Assembly: GCA_011033025.1 (NCBI GenBank)
Contig: WFMF01000141.1
Location: 248,001-312,000, forward strand
Source of the DNA: Beroe forskalii
Lineage: Eukaryota; Ctenophora; Nuda; Beroida; Beroidae
Direction of reading: 5' to 3'
DNA length: 64,000 bases
The translations under genes and the position numbers were made by a program. Below the pieces are notes generated by a model, which made no database searches, was not told the DNA's origin, and worked only from the letters and a program-made list of their open reading frames with translations. Positions 11,015 to 22,605 of this stretch are shown piece after piece (position 1 is the stretch's first letter; each line of letters opens with the position of its first letter).

Positions 11015-14000
11015 CCGAAAATTTCGTACAAGTTTCGAACTGATGAAACCGTGACAGACAAATGATTTTTTCGTAGTTCGAACAAACTAAGTCTGAATGT
11101 ACCTTGCAACGTCTTTCTACACATATCTTGAGAGCTAAATGAAAATGTATAAAACCTACTTTTAAACCTTTTAGTCTCCTTAATTCATACATGAATTGTT
11201 GTTTCCACCATTATCATACCGCACAGCTAGATATGAAAGTTGAATTCCATTAAAGTTGAGGTTTCTCCGAAAAACATCAGTTCTGCCATTAGACCACCTC
11301 ATCACAGTGTCATGTGAAAACACTAATGAAGGGATTTAAAGGAAATAGTGGAACTCAACAATACTGTCTTTTTACGGAATTGTTGAGAAGAAAATTTAAT
11401 AAAATCTAGGCCTTATTCTTCTGATTTGAAATAATTATCAGAGTGAAAAATGTCAGGTCTTAAATAGATGTTTATGGTAAAAAAATTACCTATGTTGCCA
11501 CTTGCCAAGCTTCTGTGCTAGTTTTATATTGGTGGAGTAATTATAACGTCATCATAATGATTGAAAGTGTACACTTAATGCCGTAAAGGTGTGAGTTTTT
11601 GTTGGCATTGAGACTTACCTGATATCTAAACTACTGTTATGTATGTTTGTGATTATAAAACAGTCGCCCGCACTGGACAACTGATGTCATAAATTGGCCA
11701 TTCTAAGCCGTGATAATGACGTCATCTCAACCGCCTTTGATTTGTGTTCGACCCTCAATTGTACTGTAGTTTTGTAACTCATAACTTGGACACTGTATGA
11801 AAAATATAATAACAATGTTCATGTAAACTATAAACTAAGAACGTGTTATCAGGTACTGGATAAAGTGCATTAGAAAGGCATCCTCATCAACTAACCACTT
11901 TGAAGTTTGATAATGACGTCATTCTCAATCACTTAAACTTTATAATTAGTGCAATGAAAAGGGTTGTAATTTCGTGAGGAATCTCACAAGCAATGTGTGT
12001 ACAATATCACACACAATCTTGCAATATGATACAGCATACATTGAACATTGTATACAATCTGTTATCAATCATCATGTCGGGTGTAACAATTTAAAATAAT
12101 AAAATGTACAATATATCACTGGAAGACAGTAGAGACAGATCCGATGATGTACATTGTACACATTTTGTATAAGATTTACACAATACATGATGTACAATGT
12201 ACTGTGTACTTTTCAACCATACACAGCGTATATGGTATTTTATTTAAATTTTGCATCCCTAATGTAGCTGTGCACAATACATAACGACACTTTGTGCTGT
12301 CTCCATTTTCCCACGGTTCGCCCCGACCTTTGGAACCCGATACCTACACACAACCCTTCCCTAGCTCCAGTCAGCCTACAGTTAATGGACAATAAATTAA
12401 TTACACGGCGCCTATACCTCCATCACATATAATGTTAATGTATTAAAAATCACGGCCGATCATTGGTTGTCAGTTGTCACGTGATGCTGGCAAAGGCCTC
12501 TGATTGGTCGGTGTACCAGTGACTGATTCACTTTGGCGTATAATTAGTGTTCAGGAGGGTAGTTATTTTTGGACTGGGTATGTCGGGTGTGGCCGGCTGT
12601 TGGATTATGATAATAATAATCATAATATAAGTGTGAAATATGCTGTCATATGTGGTTCATCGTGCATGTTTAAAATGTTAACTGTCATGTTTTGTGTTAG
12701 TGGTTTAGATTAACAAAAATACAAAATAATATTACAAAGTACCATCATAACTTAACAATACATACTGACTGACAGACAGTATATCTAGGTGTACAATGTA
12801 CGTCAATGTACATTGCATTATAAACAGCTTGTGTAGTGTGTACTAGGTATGTGTATGGTGTAATATATGTATACATACAGTTTAAGTTAACATTTCCTAA
12901 GACAGCAGTCCTGCACAGTGCATACAGTTGATGTACAAACTTCAAGTATATACTGGCAGACAGACAGTATAATTTGAGTGTTTATTGGTGCTACACACGC
13001 TCTCTGTATTTAAATAGACATGCTTTCTTAACGAACATTGCAGAGCATTTTATACGTATATCATTATCTACAAACCGCAGTCTAAGTGATTAAGTGCTGC
13101 AATCTGATGATAAACTCATGTCATTGAAATGTTATAGTGATGATATAGAAAAGATCATGATAAACTCCAATGTCAGTTATATACTAGAAAAGATCATGTA
13201 TCTTATAAGATTCATTAGCCAACAATGAATGTATGGGAAGAATAAAATATGGTACTACTAATAATATATTGAATAATGTTGAATTATTTGATGACGGATT
13301 TGTTGAATAAATCATATAAAATTAAATGAATCAGCCGCCGAGAGCCGTTGTGAGAATACCTCATAGATTTCGTTGCTGAAATATTCACGAAATTAGCCCA
13401 CAATCAGCCATAATGATGTAAAGAAGGGGATCCTGGAAATGGGGAAATTATGAATATGAAAATGATGAAATTTGGAAGCCAAAATATGAGGAAATCGTGA
13501 TCTTGTCGTTTAAAAATACAATACATACCGTCCAGTGAATTATCCATAGGTATATCAAAGATAGGCGATGTAATCTCACTCAAGGTTCAAACAGACGCGT
13601 CCACGTCTTCAATTTAGCACCTTAAATCGTGATAATGTCTTCATTCATAATTTCAACTGAGTTTCATACTATCGCGCAATTTCAACAATATAATCGTGCG
13701 CTATAACAATTGTACTTCGCATTGTAAAGATAATGATATAATTATCTTTCCTGTCACCACCAAGTTCATTTTCCCTTAATTTTCATGCAATTGCCTGCAG
13801 ACAATAATGGTCTAATATTCACGCAGGAAAATAGGTCATTTTGAGAGAAGTAATAATTTGTAATGCTCTGAATATTAATTGTAAGATTGATACTCCACGC
13901 GCGAAAAATAGGCGGTTATTTTCAACAATTTGGCAGCGCGCACTATGTAAATGACGACATAACGACTTCCTATTTATTATGACTGCAAAGTTATAATATT

Positions 14001-16207
14001 GTAATGATGAATTTATCAATGGTTTAAGATCTGACGGATTTTTCGTATGTACGTGTGCTGCAGAATACCTGTGAAAATGTTAGACTTCCTCAAATCCGTC
14101 GAGGAAATGAATCCTGATCGATTCCTCACACTTGCTGTTCAGCTGTTGAAGTTAAGCTTTGAAACGGAAAATGGTTAAATTGCGATAAATTCATGTCATG
14201 AAAGCATGAATTGAGATCATAGGTTCAGTCTCCGGATGAATATTTCACATATCATGATTATATTCAAAATTATCATACTTTTATGGTTTGAAAATCGAGC
14301 TGGGAGTGCATGGAATCAAAATATTATGAAGTTTCTCTTGATATCAAAAAAGGTTTTATGCTTCGATATCAAATGGCAACTGAATCTTATTTTCATTCGT
14401 ATTTTTGTTCTCAAGGCTCAGGCAGTCTTTATTTACTCAGACTCGGCCAATGGACTATTCAGCCTATTTTTGATGTTTATGAGCTATGAATACAAATCCA
14501 AGTTCCAGCATGTCATTAATTAATTAAAGACTAACTATATTTTGCAGAGTTTAACCGTACTAATGAAAGTTTCATCCTTGCTCTACCAGTGATCACTCTA
14601 ACTGAACAACAATGCGAACTAACTCATGCTAGAGTGCTGTACCTAGTTCAAAACATTCCTGATTCTTAGGAACATTTAGTCAAGTCAGGGAAAATTACAA
14701 ACTAATTTATGTACCGTAAAGTTAGTGGGTCAAGATCAACTGGGATTAAAAACATGGTGGATTAATAAATTATGCAGAAGAGTCAACTAAAATTTAAAGC
14801 ATGTAAATTTATTACGTATTTCAATGTGGATTCTCGGTTATTTTATATATTATGTCGTTGTTGCTGTACAAAGTTTGTCCGCGTTTCGGAGTTTCGTAAT
14901 TCAAGTTCGTACTTTAATAAGGATGTTGAATTAGTTGCTAATTCGGAGGTTATTTCAGATTTGTATTGTATCTTGAACCAGGTAGAACATCAGAACAAAA
15001 CATTAGATACACAAGATTTAACTTTTAAGTATAGATTAATCAAAATTTAGATTAAAATTTGTAGCTCATCATTGCCTACTAACCTGTAAAACATCAAATT
15101 TCAATTTTTATTTAGGTACTTGATTTAACTAAGTACTTGTTTTAAATGTTTTAATCTAGATGAGTCAAGCAGGAGTTCAAGTTTGACTAATGTTTGAACT
15201 GTTGCAGTGAAATTTGATAGAATTTCCAGATTAATTAATGAAACTAAACTTTTATTAGCCTACCTGATGGGCAAAGCTGTTTCTCAAGTAATACTGTAGA
15301 ACTACTGAGCAACCCTGAGCAACCAACCCTTATACTGTTCATAATATCGGTGGCACTATCATAATTTCAACTTCCTTCATTTTTCTAAGTTCAGCTGAGG
15401 CTGACTTTCGTTTCTTCTCTTATACGTGGAGAATTAAGAAAGCAACTTTTGGTTTGGCTTATTCGCTGCAATTCATATTATTTTGCAAATAATATAATAT
15501 TCAACTCCATTATCAACGGCCTCTCTGAAACCCTTCATATTATTTGTAAGTTTGTAGAACCCTTTGTGTCTATTCCAACACAGCTATAACACAAAAAAGG
15601 ATAATTATTTTAATATATTTCAGTTCACTTTGTTTTATATGGCAACAACTTTGGATTGAATATTGAATGGGATTGAAATAAATATAACAATATTTAATAT
15701 TTATGTATTCACTTGATGGTCTTTGTGTCAAGGATCATTTTCAGATGTATATACAAGTCCTAATAATAATGATAAAATGGCGTCTTATAGAAGTATTCAT
15801 TGGGTGACGAAATGACGTCATTATCATAGCCCAAAGTGGTAAATTGATGGCGTTGGGCCGCCTTTTTCACGAGAGTTTCACGAAAGCAGTTCTCTTTTGT
15901 AGCTTTTAATAACATCTCTCCAAGACGAAACTATATGAATATGATTTATGATAATATATGATGATGAATCATACACGAATGTTATAAATTATGCAGTCTG
16001 AAATCATCAATTTAGCATTTATATCCCTGATAATGACATATCAACCACCGATCATTGATATATCTACGACCTTGATTTATAAACTCACGTGTATTATATT
16101 TGAGTAAGAGTTAAGACAATCATACATATTATATCTTTCTCTATGGCTGCTAATTGAACGCCAGGTATGTAGAATGTACGCATAATATTATGTCTATTTT
16201 CATGTAA

Positions 16208-16304
16208 ACGCCGCGCACGAGTATAGGCGGTTCAACGTCATAACTCACTACGTCACGATATGATAATGACGTCATCCTAGCCACCTATTTTCATTGCGCG
16301 GCGT
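16208..16304 (+). repeat. CRE-bearing MITE, KLF upstream copy
   Basis: About 97 bp, starting ACGCCGCGCACGAGTATAGG and ending CACCTATTTTCATTGCGCGG plus CGT, so it has imperfect terminal inverted repeats. It contains TGATAATGACGTCA at 16261-16274. It lies about 390 bp before a KLF exon and is inverted relative to the copy at 17172-17270. Confidence 0.8.
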
Positions 16305-16694
16305 ATAATACCAAGGAAGTAGCGCTTCATGGCAGGCATATTATTATGAAGCTCTGAGAACATGTCTTGAATAAGTTATCGTCAGACGGTAGTATACTGC
16401 ATTTTATGAGAGCTGAAATTGAGACGTTATCTCACCTCATTCTCACAACCAGTTTCTCATTCACTCATTCAGTCGCTTATCTCGCCTCCTCCCCAAATTC
16501 TTAAATTCTTTCCACGGATTTTGCAATCCGTGATCCCGTGCTCCCTCCTTCAAAAAACTACTGCGTTTTATATAATGATCTATCTTTGTTCATTCGGTAA
16601 CCCCCCCGCTTCTCTCCTTGATCCTTCCCTCCCCGCACTTTTTTCCTTTCTCCGCCCTAGTATCTCTAACATCCCTAACCTTGATACGTTTCAG

Positions 16695-16796
16695 ACAAGA
16701 GATGAGATGGAACAGTACCTACCTCGACAACCCCCGCCCCTTGCTATCAGCTACAAACCTGCCAAGAAAATAAACTTCCGGCGGGAATCAGCCAAG
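16695..16796 (+). CDS. KLF5: KLF5-like transcription factor, internal exon
   Basis: This 102-bp exon sits between a TTTCAG acceptor and an AAG|GTAAGT donor, both in phase 0. It encodes TRDEMEQYLPRQPPPLAISY and then a KKINFRRESAK segment. In vertebrate KLF5 the matching N-terminal block contains EMEKYL..PPVP..KKYRRDSASVVDQFF, and here the splice to the exon at 18832 restores VVDEFF. That agreement across the junction supports both splice sites. An upstream coding exon must exist but was not identified. Two MITEs of one family in opposite orientation bracket the exon. Confidence 0.85.
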
Positions 16797-17171
16797 GTAA
16801 GTCAATCCTGCTAGTTTTTAGGATGGAATATAATGTTGGTATTTGTACAAAGTGTGTTTCTCAACACAACCCAGATTGATATTTTTAAGGTTTATATCAA
16901 CCAAGCTAAACTACAGTGTTTGCTCTATAAAACTTCGATTTTGAAAACAAATTTTATAAAAACTTAAAAAGATTTATCATGATTGAACGGTTTATATTCT
17001 CCAATCTTAGGAGTTTTAATCTTTCAACTTTTTAATGATCATCGAAATATTGTGGAATTAGAACTCCTATATAACAAAGCTCCTAACCCTACGTGTGCCT
17101 TTTAAATCGCTGAAATTTGGATTTTCCTTCTGTTTCTATCTAACGTAGGGAAGCTGATACTACCTAACTAT

Positions 17172-17270
17172 ACGCCGCGCACGAGAAATAGGCGGGTAGA
17201 ATGACGTCATTATCATATCATGGTGTAGTGTGTTCATGACGTTGAACCGCCTATTTCTCGTGCGCGGCGT
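17172..17270 (-). repeat. CRE-bearing MITE, best-preserved copy
   Basis: A 99-bp element with perfect 24-bp terminal inverted repeats (17172-17195 and 17247-17270; each begins ACGCCGCGCACGAGAAATAG when read inward). Inside is TGACGTCATTATCA (17202-17215), which contains the full cAMP-response-element palindrome TGACGTCA. It lies in the KLF intron. Confidence 0.9.
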
Positions 17271-17452
17271 TTAGCTTCCCCGGGAAAAGAGCCCGACTTG
17301 CGACTACCTTAAATTACCAAGGGTAGGTCATTTGATCATATTTCAAAGCGTTCTGACCACATCTATTTAAACCGTTTAAGTTATTTCCATGTTAAGTTAT
17401 TTCCATGCTTTGTAATACGTACGAGAACTACGAGTGGCAGTTTCGGGGTGAA

Positions 17453-17631
17453 GTAAGGTTTTTCTTTTAATGATGGCGAAGACCCAACCTAAGATGCTGG
17501 ATTTTTCTTACTCCGTCAAATATTGAAAATGTCTCCAGTTTTCGTCGTCTCAGACAAATCTGAAAATCATGAAAAGATCACAAAATTGCAGGCAAGGATG
17601 CCAGCATCTCCAGCGCCCCCAAAAGAAAAAC
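17453..17631 (+). repeat. Dispersed copy of an introner-like repeat
   Basis: It begins GTAAGGTTTTTCTTTTAATG and matches the intron at 41688-41881 along almost its whole length, for example ACCCAACCTA..GATGCTG, GTCTCCAGTTTTCGTC and TTGCAGGCAAGGATGCCAGC. The similarity begins at the GTAAGG and ends near 17631. The 3' acceptor part found at the other locus is not conserved here. The sequence upstream of GTAAGG differs between the loci. Confidence 0.8.
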
Positions 17632-18831
17632 CTTGAATAACAAAGACCTTGAATGACAAACATATTAAAACAGGCACATTATATCAACATTTTATGCAAA
17701 TTTTACAGCGTCGGGAAGAATGAGGAACTCATCAACAGAAAATTTTCGTACAGATTCACGTAGTTCCCACTTAAATTAGGAAATTATTATATCTCAACCA
17801 GTTCGCCAGAAAAAAGGGCAGTGAAATATATTATTTATGGAACTTACTAAGTATAATAATGCGTTAAAGTCTGACCAATCAGTGTACACGATTTCTGTGA
17901 GATTGTGCACTGATTGGTTGATTTATAATGTGGATAAGTTATTGCGTAGATTGAGTGCTGAAGAGCATCTGTATAGTTTTTGACCTGAGGAGATTCGTCA
18001 TTCGCCTCAGCCTTAGATAATATCTTGTTGCATATAAACACCTCTTGATTTAGTTTTCAAGTAATGATTGACGAGCATTTAGATTATATCCTTAAGACGC
18101 TACTTAAAAGTTGCCGACATTTCGTGATATTATCTATTTAAAGAATGAACCTCGAACTCAGACATTCTATCATAAGCGGTCATTTAATCAAGCATTGATA
18201 GCCGGTCATAGCTATAGGTTCATAGTTTCATGTGTGGTTAATATATTATATTGCTTACACATTAAATGTTGAGAATCTACTGCACTATACAACACATATT
18301 GCACAATCTGATACTCTAAAAGCAATAGTCAATACTAATTTAATTTGATGATTATTGAACAATTGAACCCGGCCCTCACCTGTTTCCTAACAAATTCATT
18401 AAATAATAGACAGTATTATTTTGAATTTAATCGCTGATCAATTCATGTGAAATCAAATTTCAATTAATTTGCTGAATACAACTGTCACAACTACGAGGAA
18501 GTATTTAATAACAACAAAGATCGATATAGAACCGTTTCACATTTATCACATTAAATCTACCATTATATTTTTAATCGAATCTAAATATGCTATCTAAATT
18601 AAATAGCATTTAGATTACTGAAGTCTAAAGAGCCTGAAATGGAAGTTCAACGAGTGATCATCATTGCACAAGTTCACCTTTAAATGTAACCATCACTTCA
18701 AAGTTTGGTCTAAATAAAGAGTTCAAACACCGTGTTTCTTGTAACATTTCAATGAATATATGTTTCATCATAGTCATACCTGCTCAAATTTGATTGTGTA
18801 AAGTATTGTTTTAAACTAAAACTATTCACAG

Positions 18832-19853
18832 GTTGTTGACGAGTTTTTCAACAATGAAGCAGCTAAATGTGGGGATGACAGTGGTGCTGCCCTGCCGACA
18901 GTCAGCCATTGCGGCACCGGATCTTTACCCAACATCAAGGAGGAACGCTTCGACTTCACCCGCCCCGCCGCCCCTGTTTTCCACGTCTCCAACCTCCAGC
19001 ACCATCAGCCGATGGGACCGCCCCTGGCGCACGGCCAAATGGCGGCGCCGCCCCCACCCCACCCGGTGGTAAAACAGGAACCTTTCTCCTTCGATACCAC
19101 CTACCCAGTAACCATGGCAACCCAAGTAAACACTATGCGACCCGTCATAAGTCTCCCAGAAACTAACGGACTCACACTGACCGACGTACGAACACACGGC
19201 GACATGACGTCACAGCAAGCTGCCATGACGTCACAGCAACCGCCTCCAATCGCTGAGCAGCTGGTCGCTGAACCCGCCCTCCCCAGCTACCAAGCCAGTA
19301 TGGACGGCGCTATCAGCACGACCAACGCCGGGACCAACAACCCCAACCCCATCGTGACAACCTCGCTGCAGCAACAACTCGTAGTGCCGAGCACGAGTCA
19401 GGACATCAAGCCCTCGGATATCCCGGACATTCTGACGATGCTGATGCGCAGCACGAATATCCCGCAGTTGGGGGCAGCCCCGGACTCAGCATGCTCAACT
19501 CTCACCCGCTGACTCATCTGCCTGCCTCCTCGGACTCCAGTTACGGGCTGGGAATGCGGCGCCCGCCCATTGATAACACCCGCAAGCGCGTGCACAAGTG
19601 CGACCACCCGGGCTGCACCAAGGTTTACACCAAGTCCTCGCACCTCAAGGCGCACCAGCGCACCCACACCGGCGAGAAGCCCTACAAATGCTCCTGGGAC
19701 GGGTGCACGTGGCGGTTTGCGCGCAGCGATGAGCTGACGCGCCACTACCGCAAGCATACCGGACAGAAACCCTTCAAGTGCTCGCACTGCGATCGGTGCT
19801 TCAGTCGGAGCGATCATCTGGCCCTTCACATGAAGAGGCATTTGAACACATGA
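18832..19853 (+). CDS. KLF5: KLF5-like transcription factor, terminal exon with three C2H2 zinc fingers
   Basis: The exon opens after a TTCACAG acceptor with [16 protein letters not shown] and ends at TGA (19851-19853). The first part is a proline-rich transactivation region with two SUMO-type motifs (IKEE, VKQE) and the stretch [20 protein letters not shown]. The C-terminus has three KLF zinc fingers ([55 protein letters not shown]) joined by TGEKPYK and TGQKPFK linkers. Such proteins bind GC/CACCC boxes in the nucleus. The upstream part and the fingers are in different frames: one G appears to be missing from the run at 19470-19474, which would otherwise give [16 protein letters not shown]. 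Because fingers and transactivation region are both intact, I read this as a sequence error and not a pseudogene. Confidence 0.9.
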
Positions 19854-19858
19854 TAGTG

Positions 19859-19876
19859 AGATAACACGTGTTATCT
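19859..19876. promoter_or_regulatory. 18-bp perfect palindrome with E-box, just after the KLF stop
   Basis: AGATAACACGTGTTATCT is a perfect palindrome with a CACGTG E-box in its centre and GATA/TATC half-sites on either side. It starts six bases after the KLF stop codon, so it would be in the 3' UTR. Further CACGTG or TCACGTGA sequences follow up to 19980. It may act as DNA or as a hairpin in the mRNA. Confidence 0.4.
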
Positions 19877-20763
19877 ATGTGATAACACACTTATATATCG
19901 TCATTGTGACATCACGCGCCATTGATCACGTGCGTGAGACACGCGTGAGGTGTCACGCGCAAGGTGCTCACGTGACACACTGACGTGGTTACCATGGCAA
20001 CCGATATATATACATATATACACACTTTGAAGTGGTAATCTCTTCTTTCGAGTTATATAACTGCTGTGTAACTTTCATTACAGAATGTGTACGTAGAGAG
20101 TGTTTGTAGCTAAATAATATCATAGGCCGACGTTGTGTACTTTTTATGAGCCGTACACGGAAAATGGCCGGTTGTGCGTCGACATTATAACGTTTTGATC
20201 CTCGATATTGACGGCAATTCGAGTGCTGCCTATTGGTTGTGGGAAACGTAATGAAGCTGTGTTGCGAAACGCAATCGAGCAGTGTAGTGTCATCGCTATG
20301 GTTTTTAATATTATGTAACGGGTAAAAATACAACTAGCAACGAATCAATGCGTACGTAATCAATCATGAACTAAGTTGAATGTCCTTTATAGGTATTGAA
20401 ATTATAAAACCGACATTACGAATCTTTATAACTTTTAAAAGAAATTATGATGTATTCAACCTCGAAACTCAGAAATATATGTCGCAACATATAATTTGGT
20501 AATTGACGCTTTCAAGATTTACCATTCCTCATTTGCTCATTGTGGTGATAAACTGTAGGAAATATAGCTAGCAATGATAGGCATGTCCCGACGTTTGTAC
20601 ATGGAGAATTGCTGGTATTACGTCATCAAGACTACATTGAAAGCTGTGAGATGACGAAATGCATTCTGTGGCCTCATGTCACATTATAACTGTCACTCAT
20701 TTACAGTACAAAATATGCGAAACTTTTAACTCCGCAAGGAATCAGTGTATCCCAGGTCTCCCA

Positions 20764-20871
20764 ACATTTTGAGATGCGGCGTATTACGCCGCGCCTGGGA
20801 GCTTTTTAGCAGCGCGAGCCGCGTACCTTAAAAGCACCCAAGCGCGGCGTAATACTCAGTGCCTCAAAAGG
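20764..20871. repeat. Inverted-repeat element with GCGGCGTATTACGCCGC core
   Basis: The left part (GATGCGGCGTATTACGCCGC) and right part (GCGCGGCGTAATACTCAG) are inverted, around GGGAGCTTTTTAGC and TAAAAGCACCC. The GCGGCGTAATA motif recurs in the tandem array at 21488-21668. Confidence 0.55.
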
Positions 20872-20947
20872 TCGAGACACCACGGTGAGGCATTGTGACG
20901 CTCAACTGACCATTTTTTGTGCTCGGACCTAAAACCGACGGCATATT

Positions 20948-21044
20948 AGCTTTCCCACACAGGTCCTTATATCTGTCATTGACCAATCAGTGCGCGAGTT
21001 GAACATAGACTTGTGCGATGATTGGACAATGTACTTTCCGTGAT
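20948..21044. repeat. CCAAT-type MITE copy
   Basis: Begins AGCTTTCCCACACAGGTCC, contains CATTGACCAATCAGTGCGCG and an inverted GATGATTGGACAATG. Same family as 9966-10072. Confidence 0.65.
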
Positions 21045-21052
21045 TTTGGGCA

Positions 21053-21128
21053 AGGGAGCCGTCACATATCACGTCATCACTCAAAGGGGGAGGGCCAAAA
21101 AGTGATCACGTAATATGTGACGGCTCCC
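21053..21128. repeat. 76-bp hairpin MITE with central G-run
   Basis: GGGAGCCGTCACATATCACG and its inverted counterpart ending AATATGTGACGGCTCCC enclose a GGGGGAGGG core. No coding capacity. Confidence 0.75.
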
Positions 21129-21277
21129 TAGGTACATACGACGCCGATATACATACATTTTACTTTTGTCGAATCACAAAGGTGCGAAACGTGTGTTTTA
21201 AAACATCTTATCTGGAATGAAACAAGTACCGACCTGTAGCGAGGGAAGATGATGATATGAAAATAATGGAATGTGTC

Positions 21278-21283
21278 AATAAA
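21278..21283 (+). terminator. KLF5: Candidate polyadenylation signal for the KLF transcript
   Basis: AATAAA, the first exact hexamer I noticed downstream of the KLF stop. Using it would give a 3' UTR of about 1.4 kb carrying the E-box palindrome and three inverted-repeat elements. Confidence 0.4.
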
Positions 21284-21487
21284 GAATAGATATTTTGATT
21301 AAGATTGTATTTCAGAAATGGTGTACATTTCTGACGTATATTTCAGCTGTTTTGTACACAATAATATTGAAGTATATATATTAATCATCATATTATTATT
21401 ATTATTACTTTATTATATTGCTCTAATGTTTCCTTTATACGATGTGGTCAACAGTAGTACATCTGTTGTGATGGTTTTGCCACCTCC

Positions 21488-21668
21488 TGCCGCGCAAACT
21501 TAGTGCGCGCGGCATAATAACACGTGTTTGCCGCGCTCACTTAGTGCGCGTGGCGTAATAACACGTGTACGCCGCGCACACTTAATGCGCCCAGCGTAAT
21601 GACACCTGTATGCCGCGCTCACTTAGTGCGCGCGGCGTAATGACACGTATATGCCGCGTCACTAAGTG
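21488..21668. repeat. ~50-bp GC-rich tandem repeat, about 4 units
   Basis: Units follow the pattern GCCGCGC(T/A)CACTTAGTGCGC followed by GCGGCGTAATAACACGTG, each with an internal GCGC-rich dyad and a CACGTG or CACGTAT. The array lies downstream of the KLF gene and shares its core with other inverted elements nearby. Confidence 0.8.
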
Positions 21669-22430
21669 CGCGCGGTCTTCTGACACGCTTTTTTGTACCT
21701 TTGCTATTCCTTACTTGCGTGCATATAAATGGCAAAACCAAATAACGAAGAATGATAGCGTTTGTTAGAAATTCATATGAACATCTTGCATTAACTGAGA
21801 CCTAATAATTTCTTTGAAGTAATTGAAATAATATGTGGTTAGTGGTGACAGTACGTAGTTCTTAGAAATTCAAGAATATTCTGAATTTTTACCATTTTTG
21901 GAAAAAGCTGCGATAATTTGAAAACTAGCCGGATGAGCATAGTTCTTTGAATAACGTAACGACTCAATCAAACATAACTATCTGGAGCCAAGGAAATTAT
22001 CAAGGAAATTATTCAGCTGCATGAAATACCGCATAAAACCGTGACATTAACTTAGTGATTCACTTATTTCTAAAGAAAAAACATCATCCGTCCTTGATTT
22101 GGTGGAAGAACATCGTAGCTGAAGGAAATAGTTGAAGGTTCCTGGAGCAACTTTGAAATATCTTGATTTCTCACTTTGAACCGTTTAAACTTTTAAAGCT
22201 ATCATTGATGCTAAAATTTTTGATAGATTTTAGAAAATACTTTGAGTGAACAAATAGATACTAATAAAAACCTCGCCATCTTAAATCTAAATAATAATAA
22301 GCCTTGAACATAGTAATATATAATGATTACTTGTATAGTTTTTTAATGTGTTTATACCATACCTCCTTTAACGAGCTAAGTGTATATTATTATAAGTTAT
22401 AAATTACAAATTGCAGATGAAAAGAGACAG

Positions 22431-22444
22431 TGACGTCATTATCA
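22431..22444 (-). repeat. CRE-MITE half element
   Basis: TGACGTCATTATCA followed by TGATTTAGAGTGGTGAAAAG, the conserved inner half of the MITE family, also seen at 1934 and 15813. Confidence 0.6.
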
Positions 22445-22515
22445 TGATTTAGAGTGGTGAAAAGATGACGTATTCAAGTGATAGAAATAATAATAATAAT
22501 AATGGTGACAGTTCC

Positions 22516-22605
22516 AACTGCAGTTTTGTGTGCGCGGCGTACAAACATATAAATGTCATGTCTGTACGCCGCGCAAACTTTTGCCGCGCACACAAAACTG
22601 CAGTT
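22516..22605. repeat. Inverted-repeat element (CTGCAGTTTTGTG ends)
   Basis: Left arm 22518-22538 and right arm 22583-22603 are exact 21-bp reverse complements (CTGCAGTTTTGTGTGCGCGG plus C). A second inner pair, CGCGGCGTACA and TGTACGCCGCG, makes a cruciform likely. Confidence 0.8.

Larger units (their letters stand above)
8413..16207. other. Long AT-rich stretch without recognised genes
   Basis: I see no coding exon supported by homology. It contains CRE-motif MITE relics (8461, 11711-11724, 11908-11921, 15813-15826), CCAAT-type MITE copies (about 9966-10072 and 10157-10190), a hairpin at 10958-11014, and stretches rich in TGTACAATGT near 12000-12240. It may be intergenic DNA, or the first intron and promoter of the KLF gene to its right. 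Confidence 0.5.

Noticed and set aside
14077..14178. 33-codon frame starting MLDFLKSVEEMNPDRF, a possible first exon of the KLF gene
   Set aside because: Looks protein-like, but has no clear donor site (only a weak ATG|GTTAAA) and no match to the known KLF5 N-terminus.
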